A DNA stretch of 64,000 nucleotides from NCBI GenBank assembly GCA_000803105.1, contig JTDA01000008.1, positions 86,760-150,759 on the forward strand, given 5' to 3'. How positions within the stretch are numbered: the first letter of the stretch is position 1; the number at the start of each line of letters is the position of its first letter. Below are positions 54,644-63,195 of this stretch, one piece after another. This stretch comes from Coprobacter secundus. GTDB taxonomy: Bacteria; Bacteroidota; Bacteroidia; Bacteroidales; Coprobacteraceae. A model generated the notes under the pieces. The model had not been told where the DNA came from. It did not search any database and saw only the letters and a program-made list of their open reading frames with translations. The position numbers and the translations under genes are program-made.

Positions 54644-55201
54644 TTATTCCAATATTCCTAATTTCCTTATTTTTCTAGTTCCCTTCATTTCTTTTGAGTT
54701 TGAATCATAAATCATTAAATCTGGAATATAATTAGCAGGTGAATTATAATGTATCCTCTTCCATTCACTATTTTTTATAGGATGATACCACTGATTAATA
54801 ATATATACATCGAAAACTGGTGGATGGAAATTTATTTCATTCATCATATTTTCAAATCCTAATTCTAATTCTGCTAGCTCTGAAGTTATGATTTTCTCTA
54901 CTACATTTATATCTGTTTTATTAGGTACAACATTGGAAAATTTACCAATCCATATAGAATAATCGCTATGTTCTATTTCTTTAAAATGATGATCCCTATC
55001 TTTTAGTCTTCTATATACGCATCTAATAGTTTGTCCACAATAATAAGAAAATTTTCTAGCGTATTTTCTTTTTCCTTGCAACAAGTACAAATTAAAATTT
55101 TCATTATTATTCTCCAACCATTTCTTTTCCCAATTATATAACTCATCATATGAGAATGGTCCAACCCATTTTATTAGATAGACTTTATCTGTATTGTTCA
55201 T
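54644..55201 (-). CDS. GIY-YIG-like domain protein, inserted between core genes
   Basis: This 185-aa protein has LYLLQGK followed by SYYCGQT and VYRRLKDRDHHF, a pattern close to the GIY-YIG nuclease core with its Tyr pair and Arg. IWIGKFSNV comes next, and the C-terminal half has no motif. It lies on the strand opposite to the core genes, 3 bp from the preceding stop, and has no counterpart in element 1, so it looks like cargo. Nuclease activity is inferred. The gene is notably AT-rich. Confidence 0.6.
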   Translation of the reverse strand: MNNTDKVYLIKWVGPFSYDELYNWEKKWLENNNENFNLYLLQGKRKYARKFSYYCGQTIRCVYRRLKDRDHHFKEIEHSDYSIWIGKFSNVVPNKTDINVVEKIITSELAELELGFENMMNEINFHPPVFDVYIINQWYHPIKNSEWKRIHYNSPANYIPDLMIYDSNSKEMKGTRKIRKLGILE

Positions 55202-55254
55202 AGTCTGCTTTTTTGCAAATATACTAATTTATCACCACCAAAAGTTATCTCACA

Positions 55255-55307
55255 GTTATATTCCGGTGATGTTTCCCACCATCAAAACACCAATTTCCTT
55301 TGCCAGC
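55255..55307 (+). promoter_or_regulatory. Promoter-operator copy 2 of element 2, before the HTH-DUF3987 operon
   Basis: This is the second copy of the 31655-31707 sequence, with TTCCGGTGAT, CCACCATCA, AACACC and TTTGC at identical offsets. It ends 23 bp before the start at 55330. Confidence 0.55.
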
Positions 55308-55329
55308 GAACAATTAAAAACGAGTACGT

Positions 55330-55698
55330 ATGGCAAACGAACAAATCACTTTTGATAAGCTGCCGCAGGCGGTAGGTTATCTCACAGAACAGATGGAACA
55401 AATCCGACAAATGGTGGCGGCACTACAGCCACAAACTTCTTTAGACAAGCATCGTCTTGTTGAAATTGACGAAGCCTGTAAAATCACACGAAAAGCGAAG
55501 CCTACCATTTACACGCTTGCACGTAAAGGACTGATTCCAGCCTATAAAAAAGGTAAGAAACTCTACTTCTATGAAGATGAGTTGCTGCAATGGATTGAGT
55601 CCGGGCGCAAGCAGATGCAGGCCATGTCGATCCAAGAACAGGCAGCGGAGATAGTACATGGAGCGAAGCGCAAACCAAAGGGAGGCTATAACTTTTGA
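55330..55698 (+). CDS. Excisionase-like helix-turn-helix protein, element 2
   Basis: This 122-aa homologue of the product of 9203-9580 has an N-terminal coiled part (LPQAVGYLTEQMEQIRQMV) and an HTH with EIDEACKITRKAKPTIYTLARKG and LYFYEDELLQWIESGRK. Its stop at 55696-55698 is 12 bp before the ATG of the DUF3987 gene, so the two form an operon as in element 1. Confidence 0.78.
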   Translation: MANEQITFDKLPQAVGYLTEQMEQIRQMVAALQPQTSLDKHRLVEIDEACKITRKAKPTIYTLARKGLIPAYKKGKKLYFYEDELLQWIESGRKQMQAMSIQEQAAEIVHGAKRKPKGGYNF

Positions 55699-55709
55699 TT
55701 TGCACGGCT

Positions 55710-57077
55710 ATGGAAACTTCCAAATTAACAGCAGAAGGTATCATCGGCGAAGCTGTGCGTATTGGAGCCAAGATGTCCGGCGGTGAGTTCCCGATAGAAA
55801 TCTTTCCTATCAGGATTCAGCGTATCATCAGCAGTTTGCACGATTGTCAGGGCTATCCCGTGGATTATGTTGCTGCGGCTATCCTTGCAGCCATTGCCGT
55901 GGGGATTGGAAACTCCCATCTGGTGCAGGTAAAACGCAACTGGCTGGAAAGTCCCATTCTGTACATGGCACTGATTGGACGCCCCGGAGCCAATAAGAGT
56001 CATCCGCTGAGTTTCGCTTTCCAGCCGTTCATTGAGCACGACTATTGTCAGAATCAGGAGTATCAGAAGCTGTATGCCGAGTATGAACGCGCTATGTCCA
56101 TGAGCAAAAAGGAACGCTTGGAAGCCGGTTTGGATGAGTTTCCGCAGGCTCCCGTGCGCAGACGCTTTCTTGTTTCGGATATCACTCCCGAAGGATTGAG
56201 CCTGATACATGCTCAGAATCCCAGAGGACTCTGCCTTTGGTCGGACGAGCTGTCGGCCTGGTTCAAGAATTTCAACCGCTATAATAACGGTTCGGAAGAA
56301 CAGTTTTGGCTTTCGGTGTTCAATGCCAAGCCCACGATTTCCGACCGCAAGAGTACGCAAAGTTCCATTTTTATCAGACGTCCTTACATCTCCGTTATCG
56401 GTACTATCCAAAAGAAGATTTTGGGCGAACTGGTCAAGGGCGAGCGTTCGAGTAACGGTTTCATTGACCGTATTCTTTTCGTGATGCCTGAATCTGTCTT
56501 GAAAAGCAGATGGAACGACCGGGAAACTCCTGAAGAACTGGAAATCCAGTGGCAACAGATTATCGACAAGCTGATCACACAGGATTGTCCGCATGACGAG
56601 AACAATGAGTTACAGCCTCAATGCCTGCCATTCGATGAAGATGCCAAGCAACGGCTTTACGGTTGGCAGCATGAAAATGCCCGTCAATGTGATATGGAAA
56701 CCAATGATGCTTTGGTAGGTATTTACTGCAAACTGGAAATCTACATTATCCGGTTTTGTCTGATTATACAGCTTGCCCGATGGACTTGCGGAGAGTGCGA
56801 TAAGACTACGATTGACCTTGAAAGCGTGAACCGTGCCGTCCTGCTGGCCGAGTATTTTCGGACAACAGCCGTAAAAGTGCAGACTGCCGTCAGTCAGGAA
56901 CAGTTGAGCGAATTGCACCGCAACATATACCTGAATCTGCCTCACAGATTTACAACGGCAGAAGGTATCGGCATTGCTGAAAGCTACGGGATGAAGGAGC
57001 ATGCTTTCAAGATGTTTCTAAAACGCCACATCGGAACATTATTCAGAAAAGAGAATCATGGAGAATACAGTAAATAA
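55710..57077 (+). CDS. DUF3987 (YfjI-like) helicase/primase-associated ATPase
   Basis: This 455-aa DUF3987 protein has an ATP-binding loop GRPGANKSHPL near residue 90, PEGLSLIHAQNPRGLCLWSDEL with its Walker B-like part near 165-185, and RPYISVIGTIQ further on. The family is thought to act in plasmid-like replication of integrated elements, together with a primase. The ATG at 55710 is preferred to an upstream TTG. It is followed by a perfect 24-bp inverted repeat and then by the TOPRIM/zinc gene, which would complete a replication module. Confidence 0.8.
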   Translation: METSKLTAEGIIGEAVRIGAKMSGGEFPIEIFPIRIQRIISSLHDCQGYPVDYVAAAILAAIAVGIGNSHLVQVKRNWLESPILYMALIGRPGANKSHPLSFAFQPFIEHDYCQNQEYQKLYAEYERAMSMSKKERLEAGLDEFPQAPVRRRFLVSDITPEGLSLIHAQNPRGLCLWSDELSAWFKNFNRYNNGSEEQFWLSVFNAKPTISDRKSTQSSIFIRRPYISVIGTIQKKILGELVKGERSSNGFIDRILFVMPESVLKSRWNDRETPEELEIQWQQIIDKLITQDCPHDENNELQPQCLPFDEDAKQRLYGWQHENARQCDMETNDALVGIYCKLEIYIIRFCLIIQLARWTCGECDKTTIDLESVNRAVLLAEYFRTTAVKVQTAVSQEQLSELHRNIYLNLPHRFTTAEGIGIAESYGMKEHAFKMFLKRHIGTLFRKENHGEYSK

Positions 57078-57080
57078 ACC

Positions 57081-57143
57081 TGTTACTATGCACATTTTCG
57101 CAACCGAGGGGTTTGTGAAGTTGCGAAAATGTGCATAGTAACA
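57081..57143. repeat. Perfect 24-bp inverted repeat in the replication module
   Basis: The arms 57081-57104 (beginning TGTTACTATGCACATTTT) and 57120-57143 are exact complements around a 15-base loop. There is no T-run, so a simple terminator is unlikely. It lies between the stop of the DUF3987 gene and the start of the TOPRIM/zinc gene. Confidence 0.7.
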
Positions 57144-57160
57144 TCCAAACAGAAAGAAAA

Positions 57161-58234
57161 ATGAACTACAGATTTACATTAGAACCATACAAAGGTGTCA
57201 GCACCCGGCACACATGCCCGAACTGCCACCGCAAAAGTTGTTTCGCCAAATACATCGATACGGAAAAGCAAATCAACTTTCCTGATTATGTAGGGCGATG
57301 CAACCATGAACAGAAGTGCGGCTATAACTATACGCCCAAAATGTACTTCGACGAAAACCCGATTGCCAAAGAACGATTGAACGAAGAGTTTGTGCCGGTG
57401 TCCAAGCCTCGCATCAGTCTGCCTCCTGCGCCTTCATTCATTGAGCCGGAAATCATGAGGCAGTCCCTGAAACTGTATCACACGAACAAGCTGTTTCAGT
57501 TCCTGAGTTTCCATTTCGGACAGGAGGCTACCGAAGAGCTAATGTTGCGCTACCATGTAGGAACCTCGAAGCATTGGCCGGGAGCTACGGTCTTCTGGCA
57601 GGTGGATATTTCCGGACGGGTACGCACCGGAAAAGTGATGCTCTACAATCCTGAAAACGGAAGACGGATTAAAAAGCCGCACAACTACATCACGTGGGTA
57701 CATTCCCTTCTGAAGAAAGAGAATTTCAATCTCCGGCAATGCCTGTTTGGTGAGCACCTTTTGTCCTCCGACCAGCAGCGTCCGGTTGCCCTTGTGGAGA
57801 GTGAGAAAAGCGCTTTGATTTCCAGCTTTTACCTGCCACAATACCTCTGGATTGCTTCGGGTGGAAAGAATGGAGCGTTTAATCGGGATGCCATGAGCGT
57901 ATTGAGAAACCGACGTGTTCTGCTCTTCCCCGACCTGGGGGCGACCGACTATTGGAACAGTAAAATGGAGATGATCCGGAGCCTGGGAATAGAGGTTTCT
58001 CTTTTCGATTTTATGGAAAGAAACGCAACAAAAGAAGAACGTGATGCAGGTTATGACATTGCCGATTTTCTGCTGAGAGAAGAGACAAAGGACGCAATTT
58101 TCAATCGTCTTATCACGTTGAATCCGGCCTTGAAAACGCTGGTCGAAACTTTCGATTTACAGCTTGTCAATGTGGAGAAAGCACCGCTTTCAGCAACGGT
58201 TCAACATACTCGGAAAGGACTTTTCAAACGATGA
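57161..58234 (+). CDS. Zinc-finger and TOPRIM-like protein (DUF6371-like, primase-type)
   Basis: This 357-aa protein has an N-terminal zinc-binding region (TCPNCHRKSCF ... GRCNHEQKCGY), as in primases. In the second half a TOPRIM-like pattern appears: VALVESEKSALI (Glu) and LLFPDLGATDYW (Asp-x-Gly-x-x-Asp). It is the usual partner of DUF3987 proteins in Bacteroides elements and probably primes replication of the excised circle. The ATG at 57161 lies after the inverted repeat; the frame reaches upstream into the repeat, which makes the longer start unlikely. Confidence 0.72.
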   Translation: MNYRFTLEPYKGVSTRHTCPNCHRKSCFAKYIDTEKQINFPDYVGRCNHEQKCGYNYTPKMYFDENPIAKERLNEEFVPVSKPRISLPPAPSFIEPEIMRQSLKLYHTNKLFQFLSFHFGQEATEELMLRYHVGTSKHWPGATVFWQVDISGRVRTGKVMLYNPENGRRIKKPHNYITWVHSLLKKENFNLRQCLFGEHLLSSDQQRPVALVESEKSALISSFYLPQYLWIASGGKNGAFNRDAMSVLRNRRVLLFPDLGATDYWNSKMEMIRSLGIEVSLFDFMERNATKEERDAGYDIADFLLREETKDAIFNRLITLNPALKTLVETFDLQLVNVEKAPLSATVQHTRKGLFKR

Positions 58235-58267
58235 TTGTCAGATGTCTGATTCACTCCTTTTTCACTG

Positions 58268-58311
58268 GAGCAAGTTTATGCCGGTGTATTACATTTCCCG
58301 GCCACTTGCTC
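58268..58311. other. Candidate transfer origin (oriT) of element 2
   Basis: GAGCAAGT and ACTTGCTC form a dyad with CCGG/CCGG inside, followed by a second short dyad (ACCTC/GAGGT-like, near 58312-58330). It lies just upstream of mobC and the relaxase, where oriT is usually found. Confidence 0.45.
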
Positions 58312-58373
58312 ACCTCAAAAGAAGGTGAGACAGCTCCCGATGGTCACAATTATTAATCTCAAAAGCGAATATT

Positions 58374-58682
58374 ATGGACAAGAAAAATACAGTTACAATC
58401 CGTCTTACAGACGAACAATTCGGCTGGCTCAGAGCACTCAGCCGACGCAGTAAACGCAGTCAAAGCGAAGTAGTGCGTTCACTCATCGAACACGGTACGG
58501 TGCGCGAACGGATTACAAGAGAAAATCTTGACATCATCCGAAAACTGATTGGCGAAAGCACAAATCTGAACCAGCTTGCCAGACGAGCCAATGCTTACGG
58601 TTTTTATCGTGTGGCCGATGAATGCAGTACCGCCGTTCAACAGATTTCACAACTCATAAAACAGCTCAAGGATGATCGGTAA
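58374..58682 (+). CDS. MobC-like relaxosome accessory protein, element 2
   Basis: This 102-aa protein starts with a ribbon-helix-helix (NTVTIRLTDEQFGWLRALSRRSKRSQSEVVR, seen here in residues about 5-35) and has the MobC core ESTNLNQLARRANAYGF. It overlaps the relaxase start by 11 bp, and the two are co-translated. It differs clearly from the MobC at 45025. Confidence 0.85.
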   Translation: MDKKNTVTIRLTDEQFGWLRALSRRSKRSQSEVVRSLIEHGTVRERITRENLDIIRKLIGESTNLNQLARRANAYGFYRVADECSTAVQQISQLIKQLKDDR

Positions 58683-59610
58683 AATTGTCAAGGGTACATC
58701 GTTTTCCGGGTGCGTAAACTATGTGCTGAAAGAAGATAAATCACGCCTGCTGAAAGCGGTTGGCGTCTACGGTTCACCTGAAGAAATAGCGGAGCAATTC
58801 GAGTTGCAGACTTTATTGAATGACAAGGTCAAGAACAAGGTCGGCCATATATCATTGAGTTTCTCTGCAGAAGACGGGGACCGCATCCGTGACGATGATG
58901 GACTGATGCTGAAAATTGCCCACGACTATATGAAGCTGATGGGAATCGAGAACACGCAGTTCATCATCGCCAGGCATACCGACCGTGATCATCCGCATTG
59001 TCACATCGTTTACAACCGGGTGGATAATGACGGCCGCACCATCAGCGACAAGAACGACCGCTACCGAAACGAAAAGGTCTGCAAGATGCTGACAGCCCGT
59101 TACCGTTTGCATTTTGCCGAAGGAAAAGAGAATGTCAATTTCATGCGGTTACGTCGTCATGACAAGGTAAAGTATTTTATCTATCATGCCTTGAAACGAG
59201 AAGTTCCGAACGCCCGAAGCTGGAGTGAGCTGCGACTGGCCTTACGGAAGTACGGAATTGATACGCAATGGAAGCTAAGTCGCACGACCGGAGAGATGCA
59301 AGGTGTCAAGTTCACATGTGACCAACTGACCTTTAGCGGTTCAAAGATTGATCGCCAGTTCAGTTTCCTGAACATCGACCAGGAATTGAGATATAACGCT
59401 CTTTCTGCTACCATGAACCAGCGTCAGTCACAGGCAGAAACCATACGCGAGGAACCTCGGCATGAATATCAGCAGGAGAATCATTCCGGTATTAGTCTGG
59501 GACTGTTTACTCCCTCTCCTACGGATTATGATACGGAGGAAGCGATACAGGCCAATCGGCTTAAAAAGAAGAAAAAGAAACCGAAACGTAAGCGAGGTTT
59601 CAGTCTATAA
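58672..59610 (+). CDS. Relaxase (mobilization nuclease) of element 2
   Basis: This 312-aa MOB-P-type relaxase starts MIGKIVKGTSFSGCVNYVL and has the histidine motif ARHTDRDHPHCHIVYNRV. It ends in a Lys/Arg-rich tail (RLKKKKKKPKRKRGFSL). It is related to the relaxase at 44102 over the whole length, with different central and C-terminal parts. It should make element 2 mobilizable by a conjugative helper. No coupling protein or type IV secretion genes are in the window. Confidence 0.9.
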   Translation: MIGKIVKGTSFSGCVNYVLKEDKSRLLKAVGVYGSPEEIAEQFELQTLLNDKVKNKVGHISLSFSAEDGDRIRDDDGLMLKIAHDYMKLMGIENTQFIIARHTDRDHPHCHIVYNRVDNDGRTISDKNDRYRNEKVCKMLTARYRLHFAEGKENVNFMRLRRHDKVKYFIYHALKREVPNARSWSELRLALRKYGIDTQWKLSRTTGEMQGVKFTCDQLTFSGSKIDRQFSFLNIDQELRYNALSATMNQRQSQAETIREEPRHEYQQENHSGISLGLFTPSPTDYDTEEAIQANRLKKKKKKPKRKRGFSL

Positions 59611-59645
59611 TCAATTTTTTATTAACCATCAAAATTCAAATTATT

Positions 59646-60050
59646 ATGAACTATTCCGATTTTATTTACGATTTCAATCTCTATTTGTGTGAGAGATTCG
59701 GTTACAGAAACTGCTGTTCCGTCATGCACAACGCCAACGGTATTTGTGTTTCTGTCCATGTAGGCGAAATGGATTTATACATTCGTTTCTGGGAATACAG
59801 TTGCGGCGTTGGCAGCATCCCCGACTGGAGCATTATCATTGTACGTAGCAACTTCAAACGAAACCAGCAGGAAAATCTGAAAGACCTTGCTCGTTTCTTC
59901 AAGGAGTACGCCCCACGCTATGGTTACAAATACCTCTGCACCGAGGATGATGACTACAAGTATTATCAGACCCTTGGTCTGAAACTTATTCACAAAGGAT
60001 TTTTCAGACAATATAATTATGGATTGCCGTTGAAGAAATTAGAGGTGTAA
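59646..60050 (+). CDS. Hypothetical protein after the relaxase
   Basis: I do not recognise this 134-aa protein. It has no membrane segment, is rich in Tyr, Phe and Cys, and contains DLYIRFWEYSCGVGSIPDWSIIIVR in its middle and a Tyr-rich segment (YGYKYLCTEDDDYKYYQ) near the end. It follows the relaxase by 35 bp on the same strand and is closed by a hairpin terminator, so it is probably the last gene of the mobilization operon. Confidence 0.55.
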   Translation: MNYSDFIYDFNLYLCERFGYRNCCSVMHNANGICVSVHVGEMDLYIRFWEYSCGVGSIPDWSIIIVRSNFKRNQQENLKDLARFFKEYAPRYGYKYLCTEDDDYKYYQTLGLKLIHKGFFRQYNYGLPLKKLEV

Positions 60051-60121
60051 AAATATAATAAGACTTCACAGTAACTATTAACAAGTGCTTTTATTTATTG
60101 TTAGTTAGGTTATGGTTAATT

Positions 60122-60150
60122 AGATACGGTAGACTTTCACTACCGTATCT
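60122..60150. terminator. Bidirectional terminator
   Basis: AGATACGGTAG pairs perfectly with CTACCGTATCT around a 7-base loop between convergent genes; T-rich on one side and A-rich on the other. Confidence 0.8.
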
Positions 60151-60213
60151 ATATTTTGAACTTACAATGGATTTGTTAAGTGTAAAAATTTATACAAATT
60201 TGCACATAATAAT

Positions 60214-60783
60214 TTAATCTAATGATTCTGGTTCATCTTCAGTAGACTCTGTTGTACTTGAATCAAAAGTTAAAAATATCTCAAGAAAAGCCGTCTCTCT
60301 ATAAAAGTAATTAGGATTATCTATCAACTTATCTTCCATAAAATGGAACCCCCAATTAGCATACTCTTCCATAGTCTGCATTAAAGCATCAACTGCTTTA
60401 CGAGGCGTTACTAAACCTTTATCAAGTGCAATGAAATCAAAGTCAGTTTTAGCTACTAATGCTATAAAAATAAATTCTTTCAATTTGGGATAGGCTTTTC
60501 TACCTTTGACCGAATCAATATTACCCCAATATTGAATGGGCTGTCCTAACGATTTGATTTTTGTACTATCATCTATGAGTTTCCGTCTTTGACCATAATA
60601 TAGACCAATAAAAAACGCGATAATAAAAACCTCGTACCCAGCTCCAAACAGTTTTCCTTTGGCCTCACCCAGTTTAGTTACGCCCTTTCCATAATCACTG
60701 AAGTTCTTGATGATAGAATCTTCAAAACGTTTTTCCCAATTGGGATTACGTTTTGCCCATAAATCATATAATTTTTCTGCCAT
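60214..60783 (-). CDS. Unknown 189-aa protein, last gene of the helicase-SMC operon
   Basis: I do not recognise this protein. It has one moderately hydrophobic segment (AGYEVFIIAFFIGLYYGQ, residues about 47-65) that could be a buried helix rather than a membrane span, followed by RRKLIDDSTKI. The C-terminus is acidic and Ser/Thr-rich. Its start lies 3 bp after the stop of the SMC-like gene, so it is part of the same translation unit. Small partner proteins of this kind occur in three-component systems built on ABC ATPases; membership here is only a guess. Confidence 0.55.
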   Translation of the reverse strand: MAEKLYDLWAKRNPNWEKRFEDSIIKNFSDYGKGVTKLGEAKGKLFGAGYEVFIIAFFIGLYYGQRRKLIDDSTKIKSLGQPIQYWGNIDSVKGRKAYPKLKEFIFIALVAKTDFDFIALDKGLVTPRKAVDALMQTMEEYANWGFHFMEDKLIDNPNYFYRETAFLEIFLTFDSSTTESTEDEPESLD

Positions 60784-60786
60784 GAT

Positions 60787-62958
60787 CTATTTAATTCTTT
60801 CGGTTATTGTTCTAATAGTTGATAAATCTTCTTCATCATATCCAGGGGATTTCTGTATACGATAAACAGAACAAGAAAGCTGATTTATCTTATCAAAATC
60901 AAGTTCTCGCTTTTCAGTTTCTCTATTATATCTCAATAAATCTTTTGTAAAGATAATACATTGTTTATCAATATTATCAATGATATTATAGAATATATCC
61001 TCTTTGAAATCTCCAAACGATGAAGTCGGAGCATCAAAAATTAAAGGATAATCTTCATCTCTCTTAAGCGTAGTTATTTTTGAAATTGCAAAAAGAACTG
61101 ACATATACATCGTGGTCTTTTGTGCCCCACCAGGATTAGCAATTAATGTATCATTAGAACTATATAGATTAATTCGTGCCGAACCATCTGCAGTTCTTTT
61201 TATTTTAATAACACCACGAAAATCATCAGCGTTGAGCTTCTTAAGATATATGTTAGCTTGCTCCTCAAGAGTTTGAATAAATTCTGCTACATTTCTATCT
61301 TTTGCAGCCTCGAATGCTTTCATAATTCGTTCAAGAGCAATATGAACCTTCTGATAAACTCTTACAATTCCATTTGATGGAACTATCTGATTTTGTTGTT
61401 CTTTTAAATCCTGTTTTTGGGCTTCTAATTCTTCCAATTCATGTTTCAATTCTTGGAGATCCAATGATGCACGTTTACTACTATCAGAAAGGCCTTTGAA
61501 ATCCTTGAAGTTCTTGATTAACATCTCCTCCGTAAGATCTGGAGTTTGAATAAGAAGTTGCATTTTTGCATCTTCATCCTCTATCAAGTCTTTGTTTACT
61601 CGTTCCAAATCTTGTTTCCTGCTTTGTACAAAAGCCAACCTATCAGCAATAACAGTTGCCAACATTATTAATTCCTGTTCCGTATCCCCACTCAATTGAA
61701 TACTACGTGTATGAAGTTCATTTATATAAGTATTCTCAAAAAGAGGTTTAACTGGATCTTGTTGTTGTGAAATCTCTGATTTTTTGCGAATATGATCAAG
61801 ATACTCATTAAGTTTATTAACCATAAAGTTATAGGCGTCGCTTCCTTTTTTTGCAGGTCGTCCGCAAACTTTACAGATCTCATCATCAATCATCTCTTGC
61901 ATAGTTTCCTTATCAGGTAGATTCCATGGAAGAGGCGTAGCATCATTGGCTAATTTCTGAATTTCTTGTATAGCTTCTTGTTTACCTTTTTCAATCGCAA
62001 TTCTTTCATCCTCAGCCTTTTGCAATTTTCTCTTCTCTCGACTAAGGGCTGCAACTTTTTTTTGGTACTCACTTAAAATTGGAGGAAATGCTCTGAGAAT
62101 CCACATATCATCCAACAACATAGCGTTATAATCTAAATTGATATAACCCATCAGTTTACGCTGTTCTATTCTTTTTTGCTCAATCCGAGCATTTATATTC
62201 TGTAAATTTTCACATGCATCCTGATTCTCTTCCAATACTCTTAATCTTGTTTCATAATCTGACACAGCCTTTTCTTTGATACTAATATCATGGCGCACAT
62301 CAGAAATTGCAGATTGTACTTTACTCAATTCAGATTCAAGTCGCTTAATAACTGCTTCTTGTTTTTTATCTTTTTTCAATTCTTTGGTGACTAAATTGTC
62401 AGACTGCTGCTCAAAATATGAAGTTAGCTCGACAAGATTATCGAATTGTTTGATTCCTGAAAATGTGTCTACCAAAGTTTTGAGAGCAGTATTATTATCA
62501 AAAACATTTAACTCTCGTTCCCCTTTGAATAAGCAATAACGGCGTACTACAGTATCAAAACAGGATTCTAACAATATCTTTCCGTCTCGCCTGTATCTTT
62601 CTGAACCAACAATTTCATATCCGACAAAAGAAAAATCTCTTGTTCTAATAGCTCCATTAACATCTTTTTCGAAAATGAATTTTTTACTAATCTCCTTTTC
62701 TCCACGATGCTCAAAACTCATAGTTACAGATACTTCATCGCTATCTTCAATTTCTATTTCGGCTTTGCGCATTTCGGATATATTGCTTTCGCTTTTATTA
62801 TCCCTACTTGTATCAAATAGCCATTCCAAAGCCTCAAAGAATGTTGTTTTGCCATCACCATTATCGCCAATGACAAGGGTCAAGCCATCCGATAACTCAA
62901 AATAGTTTTCACCGTAATAGCTGCGGAAATTCTTTATAATAATCTTATTTAGTTTCAT
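60787..62958 (-). CDS. SMC/DndD-like ATPase with long coiled coils and CxxC hook
   Basis: The N-terminus has the SMC-type start IIIKNFRSYYGENYFEL and Walker A IGDNGDGKTT at 30-39. Long coiled coils follow (residues about 200-280 and 450-530). Between them EICKVCGRP is a CxxC zinc-hook-like pair near residue 370. The C-terminal half-site has IANPGGAQKTTMYMS in the place of the ABC signature and YPLIFDAPTSSFGDFK as Walker B. The 723-aa plan resembles DndD and Rad50-like defence ATPases. The signature with GGAQ instead of SGGE is unusual. It overlaps the preceding small gene by 4 bases. Confidence 0.75.
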   Translation of the reverse strand: MKLNKIIIKNFRSYYGENYFELSDGLTLVIGDNGDGKTTFFEALEWLFDTSRDNKSESNISEMRKAEIEIEDSDEVSVTMSFEHRGEKEISKKFIFEKDVNGAIRTRDFSFVGYEIVGSERYRRDGKILLESCFDTVVRRYCLFKGERELNVFDNNTALKTLVDTFSGIKQFDNLVELTSYFEQQSDNLVTKELKKDKKQEAVIKRLESELSKVQSAISDVRHDISIKEKAVSDYETRLRVLEENQDACENLQNINARIEQKRIEQRKLMGYINLDYNAMLLDDMWILRAFPPILSEYQKKVAALSREKRKLQKAEDERIAIEKGKQEAIQEIQKLANDATPLPWNLPDKETMQEMIDDEICKVCGRPAKKGSDAYNFMVNKLNEYLDHIRKKSEISQQQDPVKPLFENTYINELHTRSIQLSGDTEQELIMLATVIADRLAFVQSRKQDLERVNKDLIEDEDAKMQLLIQTPDLTEEMLIKNFKDFKGLSDSSKRASLDLQELKHELEELEAQKQDLKEQQNQIVPSNGIVRVYQKVHIALERIMKAFEAAKDRNVAEFIQTLEEQANIYLKKLNADDFRGVIKIKRTADGSARINLYSSNDTLIANPGGAQKTTMYMSVLFAISKITTLKRDEDYPLIFDAPTSSFGDFKEDIFYNIIDNIDKQCIIFTKDLLRYNRETEKRELDFDKINQLSCSVYRIQKSPGYDEEDLSTIRTITERIK

Positions 62959-63188
62959 ATATTAGTAGTCAGATAATTAGACACCTGTGTATATATTTCC
63001 TTAGGAGTATATTGATTCTCATTACCATCAATAATCATAGCAACGGCACGTATTATGATATTTTCAGAATCAAGGGCATCAGCAACTGTTTCATCTCCAG
63101 TTGGAGTATACCCACCCAATTCGGCCAGTTTAGAATCGGCCAATACTGCTTGCAGTATTCTGTCTCCATTTGTGTAATGAATAGCCAT
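62955..63188 (-). CDS. Small conserved-looking protein (77 aa) between helicase and SMC-like ATPase
   Basis: I do not recognise this short acidic protein (MAIHYTNGDRILQAVLADSK at the start, YTPKEIYTQVSNYL at the end). It is likely a folded helical domain. It starts 7 bp after the helicase stop and overlaps the SMC-like gene by 4 bases. That tight spacing, on both sides, argues that it is a real gene and a component of the same complex. Confidence 0.6.
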   Translation of the reverse strand: MAIHYTNGDRILQAVLADSKLAELGGYTPTGDETVADALDSENIIIRAVAMIIDGNENQYTPKEIYTQVSNYLTTNI

Positions 63189-63195
63189 AGTAGTA

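Noticed and set aside
55725..56594. 289-codon minus-strand frame inside the DUF3987 gene
   Set aside because: Antisense shadow of a recognised gene; no start context or domain.
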